The notes under the pieces are model-generated. The model had not been told where the DNA came from. It did not search any database and saw only the letters and a list, made by a program, of their open reading frames with translations. Source: Clostridia bacterium (GTDB lineage Bacteria; Bacillota; Clostridia; Oscillospirales; Acutalibacteraceae). From it: a DNA stretch of 11,449 bases. The position numbers and the translations under genes were made by a program. Where the stretch lies: contig JAGAAE010000209.1 of assembly GCA_017615405.1 (NCBI GenBank), positions 1 through 11,449 on the forward strand, given 5' to 3'. Positions 1-7,577 of this stretch are shown here, piece by piece (position 1 is the first letter of the stretch; each line of letters starts with the position of its first letter).

Positions 1-351
1 AAGACCGTAGGCAACCACCGAACAGGAAACTATTTCAATAAACGCGCTCACGATCTGGATGAGAAGTGTGTTTTTAAGGCAACCCATGAAGTTTATCGAT
101 TCAAAAGCATCCTTGAAGTTATCGGTTGTAATCTCTTTAAGAACCCAAACGATATCGGGGTCGGAAAAGGAGTCCGCCGTCCGGAAAGAGGTTACTATCA
201 TATAAAGGAGCGGATATACCACAACGTAGGACATGGATACAAGCAGAACAAGGCGGAAGAGGGAAACAAGAATGCCGAACGACCTTTTCTTGATACGGTA
301 TCCCGAAATATTGCTTAAATTAAACGATTTGAATTTTTCAGAAATCTTCAA
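1..351 (-). CDS. Carbohydrate ABC transporter permease, MalG/LplC-like (partial, 3' end off the left edge)
   Basis: Only the first 117 residues are present; the frame stays open to base 1. After a basic, hydrophilic N-terminus (MKISEKFKSFNL..., then RIKKRS) there is a first membrane helix at about residues 27-53, ending in the typical YPLLYMIVTSFR stretch. A periplasmic loop follows, with an NF.DAF segment, and then the start of helix 2 (CLKNTLLIQIVSAFIEIVSCSVVAYGL). This is the usual N-terminal layout of the second (MalG-type) inner-membrane subunit of CUT1 sugar importers. The start is taken as TTG at 351-349: no ATG occurs before the middle of helix 1, and an AGGGGTGA ribosome site lies 6 bases upstream. 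The diagnostic EAA loop is off the window. It begins 12 bases after the preceding permease gene stops, so the two probably form a heterodimer. Family call is confident; substrate unknown. Confidence 0.85.
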   Translation of the reverse strand, partial: MKISEKFKSFNLSNISGYRIKKRSFGILVSLFRLVLLVSMSYVVVYPLLYMIVTSFRTADSFSDPDIVWVLKEITTDNFKDAFESINFMGCLKNTLLIQIVSAFIEIVSCSVVAYGL

Positions 352-357
352 CCCGTA

Positions 358-365
358 TCACCCCT
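358..365 (-). promoter_or_regulatory. Ribosome binding site for the last permease, supporting a TTG start
   Basis: Read on the minus strand, AGGGGTGA lies 6 bases before the TTG at 351. It overlaps the TAG stop (366-364) of the upstream permease. Good anti-Shine-Dalgarno complementarity with ideal spacing decides the TTG start, and the overlap suggests translational coupling of the two subunits. Confidence 0.65.
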
Positions 366-1257
366 ATTCCCATTTCTTCGCACAGATCCGGACAAATATC
401 ATCAGCAAAAGCCCCACAAACAAGCCTACGGCAATGAAATACATCCAAAGCATTGCTGAAGCTTCGCCGTATTTTTGCGCCTGTGAAAATACTATTGACT
501 GCTTGATTACAGGATCGGTTTTTGCGGTGATCTGTTCGACAGCGGTGAATATAGCAACAAGGATGGTTATCCTTGAAAGCATCGGGAAGGTAATAAACCA
601 GAACTCCTCCCATTTTGTTGCGCCCTCGACCTTTGAAACCTCGTAAAGCGAATCGGGTATCGCTTGAAGTCCCGCGATCCAGAGAACTATCTGAATACCG
701 CAGTTCCACACAAGGTCCATTATCTTGCTGACCACCGAGTTGATATAATCCGAAATATTGGTAGGCAGACCGAACCAACCGATTATCGAGGAGACGCTTA
801 TCATCCCGTCCCGGACCGATTCGTCGGTGCCGGTCGAGGCGATATCCCCCGTCCTTGTCATAAATATCATTTCTATTATGACGCCCGACGCTATTATTAC
901 CGGCAAAAAGTAGACCGCTCTGAAAAACATTCTTCCTTTAAACTTCTGGTTAAGCAGAATGCCGAGGATAAGCGAAAGTATCATAATAAGCGGGAATGAA
1001 TAAAGGAAAGATAAAAATCCGTTTTTGAAGTTCTCGGTAAAGAGTGCGTCCTTTAAAAGGAGCGTTGAGAAATTCTTAAAACCCGAAAAATTCGATTCAA
1101 GTCCCGTAACGGTCAGCTTTACCTTTGAAAAGGAATAGATTATCGACTGAGTGAGAGGCGTCAGAAAGAAGATAACTATACCGATAAGCCACGGAAGTGT
1201 GAAATAAAACCCGTATTTTCTGCGCTTTGCTTCTAGTCCGCCGGTTTTTTTCTTCAT
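364..1257 (-). CDS. Sugar ABC transporter permease, MalF/UgpA/LplB-like (second transporter)
   Basis: This 297-residue inner-membrane protein has about six membrane helices. Helix 1 (about 17-42) opens with YGFYFTLPWLIGIVIFFLTP, the usual start of UgpA/LplB-type permeases, and is followed by the short FSGFKNF segment common in the family. The EAA loop that contacts the ATPase is at about 205-228 (EVSKVEGATKWEEFWFITFP). It is slightly degenerate, with EVSKVEGA replacing the common EAA-x3-GA form. A polar external loop of about 45 residues (about 134-178) sits between helices 3 and 4 and is longer than in the other permease at 6638-7552. The ATG overlaps the stop of the lipoprotein gene upstream by ATGA, with GGGGGTGA 6 bases before it, so translation is coupled. 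It would pair with the permease at 1-351 to form one CUT1 importer channel. Substrate is not readable from sequence. Confidence 0.92.
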   Translation of the reverse strand: MKKKTGGLEAKRRKYGFYFTLPWLIGIVIFFLTPLTQSIIYSFSKVKLTVTGLESNFSGFKNFSTLLLKDALFTENFKNGFLSFLYSFPLIMILSLILGILLNQKFKGRMFFRAVYFLPVIIASGVIIEMIFMTRTGDIASTGTDESVRDGMISVSSIIGWFGLPTNISDYINSVVSKIMDLVWNCGIQIVLWIAGLQAIPDSLYEVSKVEGATKWEEFWFITFPMLSRITILVAIFTAVEQITAKTDPVIKQSIVFSQAQKYGEASAMLWMYFIAVGLFVGLLLMIFVRICAKKWE

Positions 1258-3518
1258 GAACGCTCACCCCCGACAGAGTATATATGCGATTTTGCCTTGA
1301 CCGTTCCGAAGGGAGTATCATAGTCCTTGTCGGAATAGTTGACATAAACCGTAACGCCGTTATCAAACTGCGTTTTTACTATATTTTTTTCGACAACGCA
1401 ATGATCGACTATTCTTGCGCCCTTCACGGCGTCAAAATAGTCCTTATATTCATCAACGGCATTTTTAATAAGTGATTTTGCATTTTGGTAATCACTGCCG
1501 AAGTATCTTACGTCGGCGTTGTCGATCAACTTGTTTGTGTAGTTATAAGACATGGCGAAGGTAAGCCCGGTTCCCGTTTCAACAGCCTTAAGGATTGCCT
1601 TATCAACGTCGCCCGACATAGCAAGCGGTGACGAAGCAAGCGGTATCGTTCCCTTAAAAACTATCTGATAGAACGGAACGTCCTCATCCATAAAATCATA
1701 CTGCGAAGATTTTGAAGGTGAGTCGAGAACGTAGTCAGCCGCCATCGCCGCATAGGCGTTGGCATTGCTTAATAGCACCTTTTTGCCACTTTCTTTTATC
1801 TTTTTTATCTGCGAATATACCTGTTCGGGCATCTGTCCCTTTGAATAGTATTTCTGTTCGCTGTTATCCGAATATGCGATACTGCCTAAGGTCGACAGGG
1901 ATATTCCTTTTAGACCGAAATTATCTGCAGACCCGGTTATTTTACCGAGTATTCCAGGTATAAGACTGCGTTTTATAAGGGTGAAATTGCTGTTGTTGTT
2001 CCAGCCCTTTCCGGTCGAATCGACCGTTCCGCACCAAGAATAATAGTATTTTAGGCGGATATTTCGGTCGTTTACCGCCAATGCGGAATCGTTCTTGAAC
2101 GATGCGAGGGAAGAATTTTCTTTATATTGAAGCGCGTCATAGTCAAAATATAGACCTATGTTTTTATCAAGGCATTTTTTTGAGAGGTTTTTAAGGTCGT
2201 CGGTCGAGCCGATACTGCCGTTTAGTTTAAGGTCTCCGGCGATCTTTCCTATGTCAAGCCCCGAATCTCCGAAGCCGCACAACTGAACTACCGGTTTTTC
2301 CTTCGTTATATCGGCTATCTCGGTGATGATTTTTTCCGCCTGTTTTACGGTCGTAGTGGCATAAACGGTATCATAAGGAACACCGAGCGCAGACTCGGTC
2401 ACCTTTGTCCCTCCGAGGATCTCAAGGTTTATCATCCTCTCCTCTTCACCGCTCTTTTTCATACCGTTTTTAAGGAGATATTCACGGTATTTTTCAGCCA
2501 TTCCGACATAGTCGGCTTTATCACCGTAAAGAGGATAGTATCCTATCGCTAAGGTGTTGGTCGTAAGCTCGTTTGAGAACTTGTTTACCGAGCCCCAGTC
2601 TTCATTCTTATAAAGGGTGGTATGACTGCGAACGTCAAAATCGGCATAAACCGCAGAGTATCCTATATTACTGTTGCCGGTGTTTATGCGAAGGGAGGTT
2701 GATTCGGTGCCGCCTTCGATTATCGCAAGCATACCCTTATCGCCGTTTTTAGCGCCGAAAACCGGCATTGTAAGGTCGGCTGTGAGGGTTTTTATCGCAC
2801 TGTCGTCGGGTTCGCGAGAGCCGATACCGTACATCTCGTCGGACACATCTACAGCGTCCGCCTTTTCCTCGTCGGCATAGACAAGCGCACCGCAACCAGA
2901 AGGAACGAACAGATAGGAATCATCCGTTTTGTTTTTTACCGAGCATAAGAACGGCGCAACGCTTACGGACGTAAGCATATATTTGTCGCCCTCGGCTATT
3001 TTTTTCGGGTCTATCTTTATTAAAATGCTGTCATCCCGAAGCAGATAATCCACCTGAACGCTTATCTGCTGTTTTTCAAAATAAAAGGTTATACTGATCC
3101 CGCCGTTTGTTTTAGAGACCGAAAATTCGTTTTTCTTGTCGCTACCGTTATGTCCGATTATCTTATCGAAAATATTTTTTGATTTATCAAATATCGTTAT
3201 GTTTATCGGAGAAATGATCTGAGGATGATTTATGACCTCGTAACCGTCGGCATCGTATCTTACCTCCATCGCTTCATCGGGAAGATAACTGAACGTTCGG
3301 TTTTTCTCCTTATCAAAGAACTCTACTCTTTTGTTTTTGCTGTCCCATTTAAGGGAAAAATTATCATTTTCGGACGCAACGAAGGAATCGGGATTGTTCT
3401 TTTCGACCTTCCCGAATTTAAGGGGTGCGACCTTTGCGCTTCCCGCTCCTTTTCCGCATCCTACCGCAGACAGGCAGAGCAAAACGCAGATCAAAAAAGC
3501 AGAAATTCTTTTCTTCAT
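1254..3518 (-). CDS. DUF5696-like surface lipoprotein, putative glycoside hydrolase-like protein
   Basis: This is a 754-residue protein. It has a lipoprotein signal: a KKR N-terminus, a hydrophobic core, then AVGC with the lipidated cysteine at residue 21, so it should be anchored on the outer face of the membrane. Residues about 35-350 look all-beta (alternating short strands, e.g. FSLKWDSKNKRVEFFD, ISITFYFEKQ), like the galactose-mutarotase-type beta-sandwich preceding the barrel in several glycosidase clans. Residues about 365-700 look alpha/beta: strands such as PVVQLCGFG and NIGLYFDYD alternate with helices, as in a TIM barrel. A short C-terminal beta region carries FDNGVTVYVNYSD (about 718-730), a motif type common in glycosidase C-terminal domains. 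The segment LKGISLSTLGSIAYSD (about 536-551) resembles what I recall of DUF5696 proteins. Candidate catalytic acids (e.g. D459, D461, D551) are guesses. An AGGAG site precedes the ATG, 12 bases after the YIP1-like gene. Role is inferred: glycan cleavage or binding at the cell surface. Confidence 0.75.
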   Translation of the reverse strand: MKKRISAFLICVLLCLSAVGCGKGAGSAKVAPLKFGKVEKNNPDSFVASENDNFSLKWDSKNKRVEFFDKEKNRTFSYLPDEAMEVRYDADGYEVINHPQIISPINITIFDKSKNIFDKIIGHNGSDKKNEFSVSKTNGGISITFYFEKQQISVQVDYLLRDDSILIKIDPKKIAEGDKYMLTSVSVAPFLCSVKNKTDDSYLFVPSGCGALVYADEEKADAVDVSDEMYGIGSREPDDSAIKTLTADLTMPVFGAKNGDKGMLAIIEGGTESTSLRINTGNSNIGYSAVYADFDVRSHTTLYKNEDWGSVNKFSNELTTNTLAIGYYPLYGDKADYVGMAEKYREYLLKNGMKKSGEEERMINLEILGGTKVTESALGVPYDTVYATTTVKQAEKIITEIADITKEKPVVQLCGFGDSGLDIGKIAGDLKLNGSIGSTDDLKNLSKKCLDKNIGLYFDYDALQYKENSSLASFKNDSALAVNDRNIRLKYYYSWCGTVDSTGKGWNNNSNFTLIKRSLIPGILGKITGSADNFGLKGISLSTLGSIAYSDNSEQKYYSKGQMPEQVYSQIKKIKESGKKVLLSNANAYAAMAADYVLDSPSKSSQYDFMDEDVPFYQIVFKGTIPLASSPLAMSGDVDKAILKAVETGTGLTFAMSYNYTNKLIDNADVRYFGSDYQNAKSLIKNAVDEYKDYFDAVKGARIVDHCVVEKNIVKTQFDNGVTVYVNYSDKDYDTPFGTVKAKSHIYSVGGERS
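1264..1271 (-). promoter_or_regulatory. Ribosome binding site inside the end of the lipoprotein gene
   Basis: On the minus strand, GGGGGTGA lies within the last codons (Gly-Gly-Glu) of the DUF5696 lipoprotein gene, 6 bases before the ATG at 1257. Together with the ATGA stop/start overlap at 1257-1254 this fixes the permease start and points to termination-reinitiation coupling. Confidence 0.65.
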
Positions 3519-3530
3519 TTTACTCCTCTC

Positions 3531-5651
3531 CTATCTGAATAACATTTCGTTGTAAACAGTCGCTCCGAACGCTATAAACTGCTGAACCAAGACGACTATA
3601 AGGACTATTATGAATAAAACTATCGCCATGGCAAAAACCGTAAGAAGCGCGGTCGCCACGAACTTGCCGAATGAGAAATCGTGTATGATTATGGTTCCGA
3701 TGACTATCATTATTGCGGAATAAATGGTAAACGCCGTCATAATAGTCGTTAGGAACGCCACTTCATCCGGCACGAAAACGTGGGTCAGTATTATATAAGC
3801 AAAATTGGCGATTATCATCGGGATAAGCCCGTAGCATACCACGGTGAATATCTCCTTCATCTTGCCTATTCCGCCCATAAGACAGGATACCGCCCAGTTT
3901 GAAACGGTCCACAAAATCACCAATCCTACCGTCCTGAAAAGAAGAAGCAGGATATTAAAGGAGCTTACCGACTCGGAAACGAACATAAAGCTTCCGAGCA
4001 GCGTCTGGCTTGCGACCGACAAGAAGTAGACTACGAGGATAACAACGCCTAACTTGACCGACGCCAGATCCTTTTCCTTCATTTTCGTAAAGGAAATAAC
4101 CGGATGACCAAGCGAATCCTTCATGAGGGCAACTCTTTCGCCCAGTTTGATCGTTCTCTTTTTCTTACGCTTTGAAAGGATGACGAAAACAGCAACGATC
4201 GCCAGCGCCGCAAGAATTATCCACCAAATATTCTTATAAAGGAATTCCTTCCTTAACTGAACGTAAGCCTCTGAATATATCTTTTTTTCATAGGCAGTTT
4301 TTGAAAGTTCGAGCGCCTTGCCGTAATCACCCTCGGCATAAGCCGCCTTTGCGAGACCTAAATATGCAAAACGGTTGTTGCGGTCACTTTTAAGGATCTC
4401 TTCCCAGCCTGCTTTCGCAGACGTATACTCACCCTTTAAGGTCATATTCTGCAAAAGTTTGAGCTGCTTTCCGTATTCGTTGCACTTAAATACCGTTATG
4501 GTATTCTTGATCCCGTCTATAACTATAAGATCGTCACCGATATGATCAATGGCGTTTATCTTTTGGAAGGTCCCCTTTTGCCTTCCGCTGTCAAAACCGC
4601 CGCCGATAACGCAAACGTTGTTACATTCGCTGTCATACATATAGATTTTGTTATAGGTCGTATCAAAGGTATAGAAATAGTCATCATCATCTACCGTAAC
4701 GCCGCCCATATTCTGAGCGTGGATATAAAACCCTCTGCCGAAGGTAAGCGGAACTTCCTTTTCACCGAAAACAACGTTACCCGAATCAATTATGTCGTTT
4801 CCGTTGGGCGCGAGCTTCCTTATTACGCCCTTTTGCACCCATTCGGAGCTTTCTGTTTTTCCGGTCGAGGTATATACAAACCCGTTTTTATCTATGCAAA
4901 GATCGGTAAACTGATATGGAAATTTTCTTGCCTGCTTCTCGTATTTCTCGTCGGTCATCGTCAGTCTGTTCCAGATATCCTCAAGGAACTGAACTATACC
5001 TGTTTTGACCGAGTTCGAGCCGTAAAAGCTTAAAAACTTGTTTTCGGGAGAATAAAGGAGCGCGCCGTAGTAACTGCCGTCGCAAAGGATATACTTATAC
5101 CCTTTTTTATCGACCGCGGTTTTTATCGGCTTATAGGAAAAATCGTCGGGAACGACCGGAGAATCGGGCTTTAACAACTCGCCCTTGAAGTTGCCGTCCT
5201 TATCGGTTATAAGAACGCGCATATTATCGGTATCGGAGATATACACGTCATCGTCTACAACGTAAATTCCCCTTGCGCCCTTAAACTCTTTATCGCCTAT
5301 CGTTTTTATCTCTTTGTAGACCTTATGATCCTTCGTGAGAACTATCATCCTCGAAGAACTGTCAAGAATATATACGTAACCGTCTTCGGATACCGAAATA
5401 TCAACAAGCTCCGAAAAACCGTCAAGTCCGAGCGTGTGTGCGCTTAATACCTCGCCTACCTCAAAAAGAGGCTTTGTGTAAACCGCCTTGAAGTTTCCGT
5501 CGGTTTGCCAATAGGTATAGGTGTCATAAGGAACGTCGGAATGCCCCGAAAACTGCGTCATTGCGAAAGCTCCGGTGCAGGGGCTTAAAACAAGGATGAA
5601 AACAAGGATCGACAGAGCAAATACTAAGGCTTTTCTTCTTAAACTTCTCAT
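3531..5651 (-). CDS. Secreted beta-propeller (NHL-like) + TPR-like + YIP1-like membrane protein
   Basis: This 706-residue composite protein begins with a Sec signal peptide ending TGAFA (residues 1-30). Residues about 60-395 hold repeated blade-like units: LVDISVSEDGYVYILDSSSR, ARGIYVVDDDVYISDTDNMR, FTDLCIDKNGFVYTSTGK, MGGVTVDDDDYFYTFDTTYN and INAIDHIGDDLIVIDGIKN. These resemble NHL-type propeller blades. A TPR-like helical pair (about 405-455, with LGLAKAAYAEGDYGKALELSKTAY) leads to a membrane helix (about 475-493) and a basic KRKKKR stop-transfer. Residues about 515-706 form a hydrophobic domain with about five helices, resembling YIP1 family proteins. Propeller and TPR should be outside, and the basic segment after the first helix inside. 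An upstream in-frame ATG at 5867 would lie within the preceding permease gene and add 72 hydrophilic residues before the signal peptide, so ATG 5651 is chosen: AAGGAGTGA precedes it by 8 bases. Function is unknown; context suggests a transporter-associated accessory or glycan-sensing scaffold. Confidence 0.85.
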   Translation of the reverse strand: MRSLRRKALVFALSILVFILVLSPCTGAFAMTQFSGHSDVPYDTYTYWQTDGNFKAVYTKPLFEVGEVLSAHTLGLDGFSELVDISVSEDGYVYILDSSSRMIVLTKDHKVYKEIKTIGDKEFKGARGIYVVDDDVYISDTDNMRVLITDKDGNFKGELLKPDSPVVPDDFSYKPIKTAVDKKGYKYILCDGSYYGALLYSPENKFLSFYGSNSVKTGIVQFLEDIWNRLTMTDEKYEKQARKFPYQFTDLCIDKNGFVYTSTGKTESSEWVQKGVIRKLAPNGNDIIDSGNVVFGEKEVPLTFGRGFYIHAQNMGGVTVDDDDYFYTFDTTYNKIYMYDSECNNVCVIGGGFDSGRQKGTFQKINAIDHIGDDLIVIDGIKNTITVFKCNEYGKQLKLLQNMTLKGEYTSAKAGWEEILKSDRNNRFAYLGLAKAAYAEGDYGKALELSKTAYEKKIYSEAYVQLRKEFLYKNIWWIILAALAIVAVFVILSKRKKKRTIKLGERVALMKDSLGHPVISFTKMKEKDLASVKLGVVILVVYFLSVASQTLLGSFMFVSESVSSFNILLLLFRTVGLVILWTVSNWAVSCLMGGIGKMKEIFTVVCYGLIPMIIANFAYIILTHVFVPDEVAFLTTIMTAFTIYSAIMIVIGTIIIHDFSFGKFVATALLTVFAMAIVLFIIVLIVVLVQQFIAFGATVYNEMLFR

Positions 5652-5659
5652 ATCCGCCG

Positions 5660-5668
5660 TCACTCCTT
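5660..5668 (-). promoter_or_regulatory. Ribosome binding site overlapping the upstream stop codon
   Basis: On the minus strand, AAGGAGTGA contains the TGA stop (5662-5660) of the upstream permease and acts as Shine-Dalgarno for the ATG at 5651, 8 bases on. It decides the start of the propeller/YIP1-like gene in favour of the codon just before its signal peptide and suggests coupled translation. Confidence 0.65.
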
Positions 5669-6595
5669 TATACCCGCGCTGCTCATCGCTTCCATAACGT
5701 TGCTCTGAGAAATAACGTATACAAGGATCGGGGGTATCATCATAATTACCGTTACCGCCATGGCACTTCCCGAACGGGCTATACCGCCGGCGGTTATCTG
5801 GCTCATTATGGTAGGAAGCGTTTTGAGTGACTCGTTGAAAACCGTTCCGTCGGGTATCGCAGCCCAAACGTCACGAAAACCGAACATCATAAGGGTCAGA
5901 AGACAGGGCTTAACTATCGGGACGGCTATCTGGAAGAATATCCTTATCGGACCGGCGCCGTCGATCTCCCCGGCTTCAAGAAGCGCATCGGGAATGGCGC
6001 TTTCCATATACTGCTTCATAAGGAATACACCCATCGAGGTTGCGGCATAAGGGATTATCATTACCCAGTAGGTATCAACGATTCCGAGCCATGAATAGAT
6101 AAGGTATAACGGTACCGAAAGGGTCGTTCCGTTAAATAAAAGCGCGAACTGAACGATAACGAAGAATGCAGCTTTCCCCTTGATCTTGGATTTTGCAAGC
6201 GCAAACGCCGCCATTGTTGCGATGAAAACGTAAAGTACCGTTGCCGATATCGTTACGAATAAACTGTTGAATATGTATCTTGAAAGCGGGATGCTCAAAT
6301 TTGAAAGAAGATTAGGAAGCGCTCTGTAGTTTTGAAGGGTCGGGCGGACAACGTAGAACGGAGGCGGGAACACAAGCAATTCTTCAAGGGGCTTAAAAGA
6401 GGTAATAATACTGTATATAAGCGGTAAAACGGAGAACAATCCAAGTGCAACAAGGAAAAACACGAATATAAAATTGCCGAATTTAGAGCGTGTATACTTC
6501 TTAAAATTCTTTTCTTTTGAAGCCTTGAGACTTTTGTGCTTTTTTGCGGAATCATCCGTTATACCGGATCTTTTCACGACCCTTAAAAGATTCAT
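5660..6595 (-). CDS. Carbohydrate ABC transporter permease, MalG/LplC-like (first transporter)
   Basis: This is a 311-residue inner-membrane subunit. A basic cytoplasmic N-terminus (about 1-40) is followed by helix 1 with FSVLPLIYSIITSFKPLEEL (about 54-73) and the FPPPFYV.RPTLQNY segment characteristic of the LplC/YtcP branch of CUT1 permeases. The EAA loop is at about 204-226 (ALLEAGEIDGAGPIRIFFQI), a close match to the EAA-x3-DGA form that docks on the ATPase. The C-terminus (SNVMEAMSSAGIKE) resembles the ...F..Gi..GaiKg/e ending of this branch. ATG 6595 is preferred, with GGGGGTGG 5 bases upstream. An alternative in-frame ATG at 6610 would add MGVAR but has only AT-rich sequence before it. 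It lies 42 bases after the partner permease at 6638-7552, and its stop is buried in the next gene's ribosome site. No ATPase gene is present nearby. Confidence 0.93.
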   Translation of the reverse strand: MNLLRVVKRSGITDDSAKKHKSLKASKEKNFKKYTRSKFGNFIFVFFLVALGLFSVLPLIYSIITSFKPLEELLVFPPPFYVVRPTLQNYRALPNLLSNLSIPLSRYIFNSLFVTISATVLYVFIATMAAFALAKSKIKGKAAFFVIVQFALLFNGTTLSVPLYLIYSWLGIVDTYWVMIIPYAATSMGVFLMKQYMESAIPDALLEAGEIDGAGPIRIFFQIAVPIVKPCLLTLMMFGFRDVWAAIPDGTVFNESLKTLPTIMSQITAGGIARSGSAMAVTVIMMIPPILVYVISQSNVMEAMSSAGIKE

Positions 6596-6637
6596 ACGAG
6601 CCACCCCCATTCTTTTATTATTATCATTATTAAACCG

Positions 6638-7552
6638 TTATCTTCCTACTACGTCTAAAAGTTTTACTATTGCTTTTCTTGTAAGCGCCATCAGGGCAAA
6701 AAGGAATACCGATAACGCCGCGGCGTAACCCATTTCATAACGCACGGTACCCACGTCGCCTATATGCGAAACTATGGTATCGGCGGCGTGCCCGACGCTC
6801 GGGTATCCCGCGAGATTGACCGCTATACTGCTTATAGAGAAGCTCGAAGCGATCTGCATAACTGCACTGAACAAAAGCATATTTTTCATCGAAGGAAGCG
6901 TTATAAACCAAAGCTCCTGCCAGCGGTTTCGGATGCCGTCTATCGCTCCCGCCTCATACATTTCGCCGTTTATGTTCTGAAGTCCGGATATGTTTGCAAG
7001 GAAGGATACGCCCATACTCTGCCAGAGCTGGACAATAATGATGATCGGCATTATATATTGTTCCGATTTAAGCCAGGAAATCGGCTCGTTTATAAAGCCC
7101 CACGACAAAAGCAGGCTGTTCATATAACCGTAGCTGTCGTTCGAGAAGGCGATCTGCCATATAAACAGACCGTTTCCGACAAGTGCCGGAGCATAGAACA
7201 TAAAGGAAAGTATCGTTCTCGTAAAGGGCTTGAATTCATTTAAAAACCAAGCGAGAACAAACGAAAGCATAAATCCTATCGGTCCGGTTATGATGGCGAA
7301 AAGTATAGTGTTTTTTACGACAATACCAAAGGTATCGTCATCAACGAACATACGGATATAGTTATCTATGCCGATAAAATTCGGCATTCTTATCATATCG
7401 AAATCAAAGAAGCTCAAAACGATAGACGACAGGACGGGAAGGACCGTAAACAGGAAAAACATTATCGCAAACGGCGCAAGCAATACGTAGTATTGGGCAT
7501 TATTGCCGAAATGAAGTTTTTTACTTTTTGTAATAATCCTTGTTTTCTTCAT
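6638..7552 (-). CDS. Sugar ABC transporter permease, MalF/LplB-like (first transporter)
   Basis: This 304-residue inner-membrane protein has about six helices. Helix 1 (about 21-48, YYVLLAPFAIMFFLFTVLPVLSSIVLSF) is followed by a short external segment FIGIDNYIRMF (about 59-69), the F.GL.NY..l motif of MalF/UgpA/LplB proteins. The FMFYAPALVGNGLFIWQIAFS helix (about 117-137) and the EAA loop at about 199-222 (YEAGAIDGIRNRWQELWFITLP) are family hallmarks. The C-terminus ends in a short basic tail. AGGAGG lies a few bases before the ATG. It begins 25 bases after the large binding protein gene and precedes its LplC-like partner, so binding protein, LplB-like and LplC-like subunits form a standard CUT1 set lacking only the ATPase. 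Substrate is inferred to be an oligosaccharide from the GH30 enzyme and the sugar-binding modules upstream. Confidence 0.93.
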   Translation of the reverse strand: MKKTRIITKSKKLHFGNNAQYYVLLAPFAIMFFLFTVLPVLSSIVLSFFDFDMIRMPNFIGIDNYIRMFVDDDTFGIVVKNTILFAIITGPIGFMLSFVLAWFLNEFKPFTRTILSFMFYAPALVGNGLFIWQIAFSNDSYGYMNSLLLSWGFINEPISWLKSEQYIMPIIIIVQLWQSMGVSFLANISGLQNINGEMYEAGAIDGIRNRWQELWFITLPSMKNMLLFSAVMQIASSFSISSIAVNLAGYPSVGHAADTIVSHIGDVGTVRYEMGYAAALSVFLFALMALTRKAIVKLLDVVGR

Positions 7553-7577
7553 ATCCTGTCCTCCTCTCGTTTGTTAT

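Noticed and set aside
338..778. Minus-strand open frame of 146 codons
   Set aside because: Out-of-frame shadow of the permease at 364-1257; its protein is rich in Arg/Cys/His and lacks the membrane helices seen in the true frame.
2961..2976. Inverted repeat GCTTACG-GA-CGTAAGC
   Set aside because: Perfect 7-base arms, but it lies inside the DUF5696 coding frame in a well-structured region, has only a 2-base spacer, no poly-T tract and no second copy that I saw. Likely chance.
4542..5033. Plus-strand open frame of 163 codons (and others of 60-160 codons on the plus strand)
   Set aside because: They lie antisense to strongly supported minus-strand genes, have no recognisable domain and no good ribosome site, and their products look like shadow translations.
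5652..5867. N-terminal extension of the propeller/YIP1-like protein to the ATG at 5867
   Set aside because: It would overlap the permease gene by about 200 bases and place 72 hydrophilic residues before a clear signal peptide; the ATG at 5651 has a proper ribosome site.
6596..6637. AT-rich spacer between the first two permeases as a promoter
   Set aside because: The TAATGATAATAATAAAAG stretch is -10-like by composition, but there is no convincing -35 element, and the upstream sequence is the coding end of the partner subunit. It may simply be an unstructured ribosome landing region.
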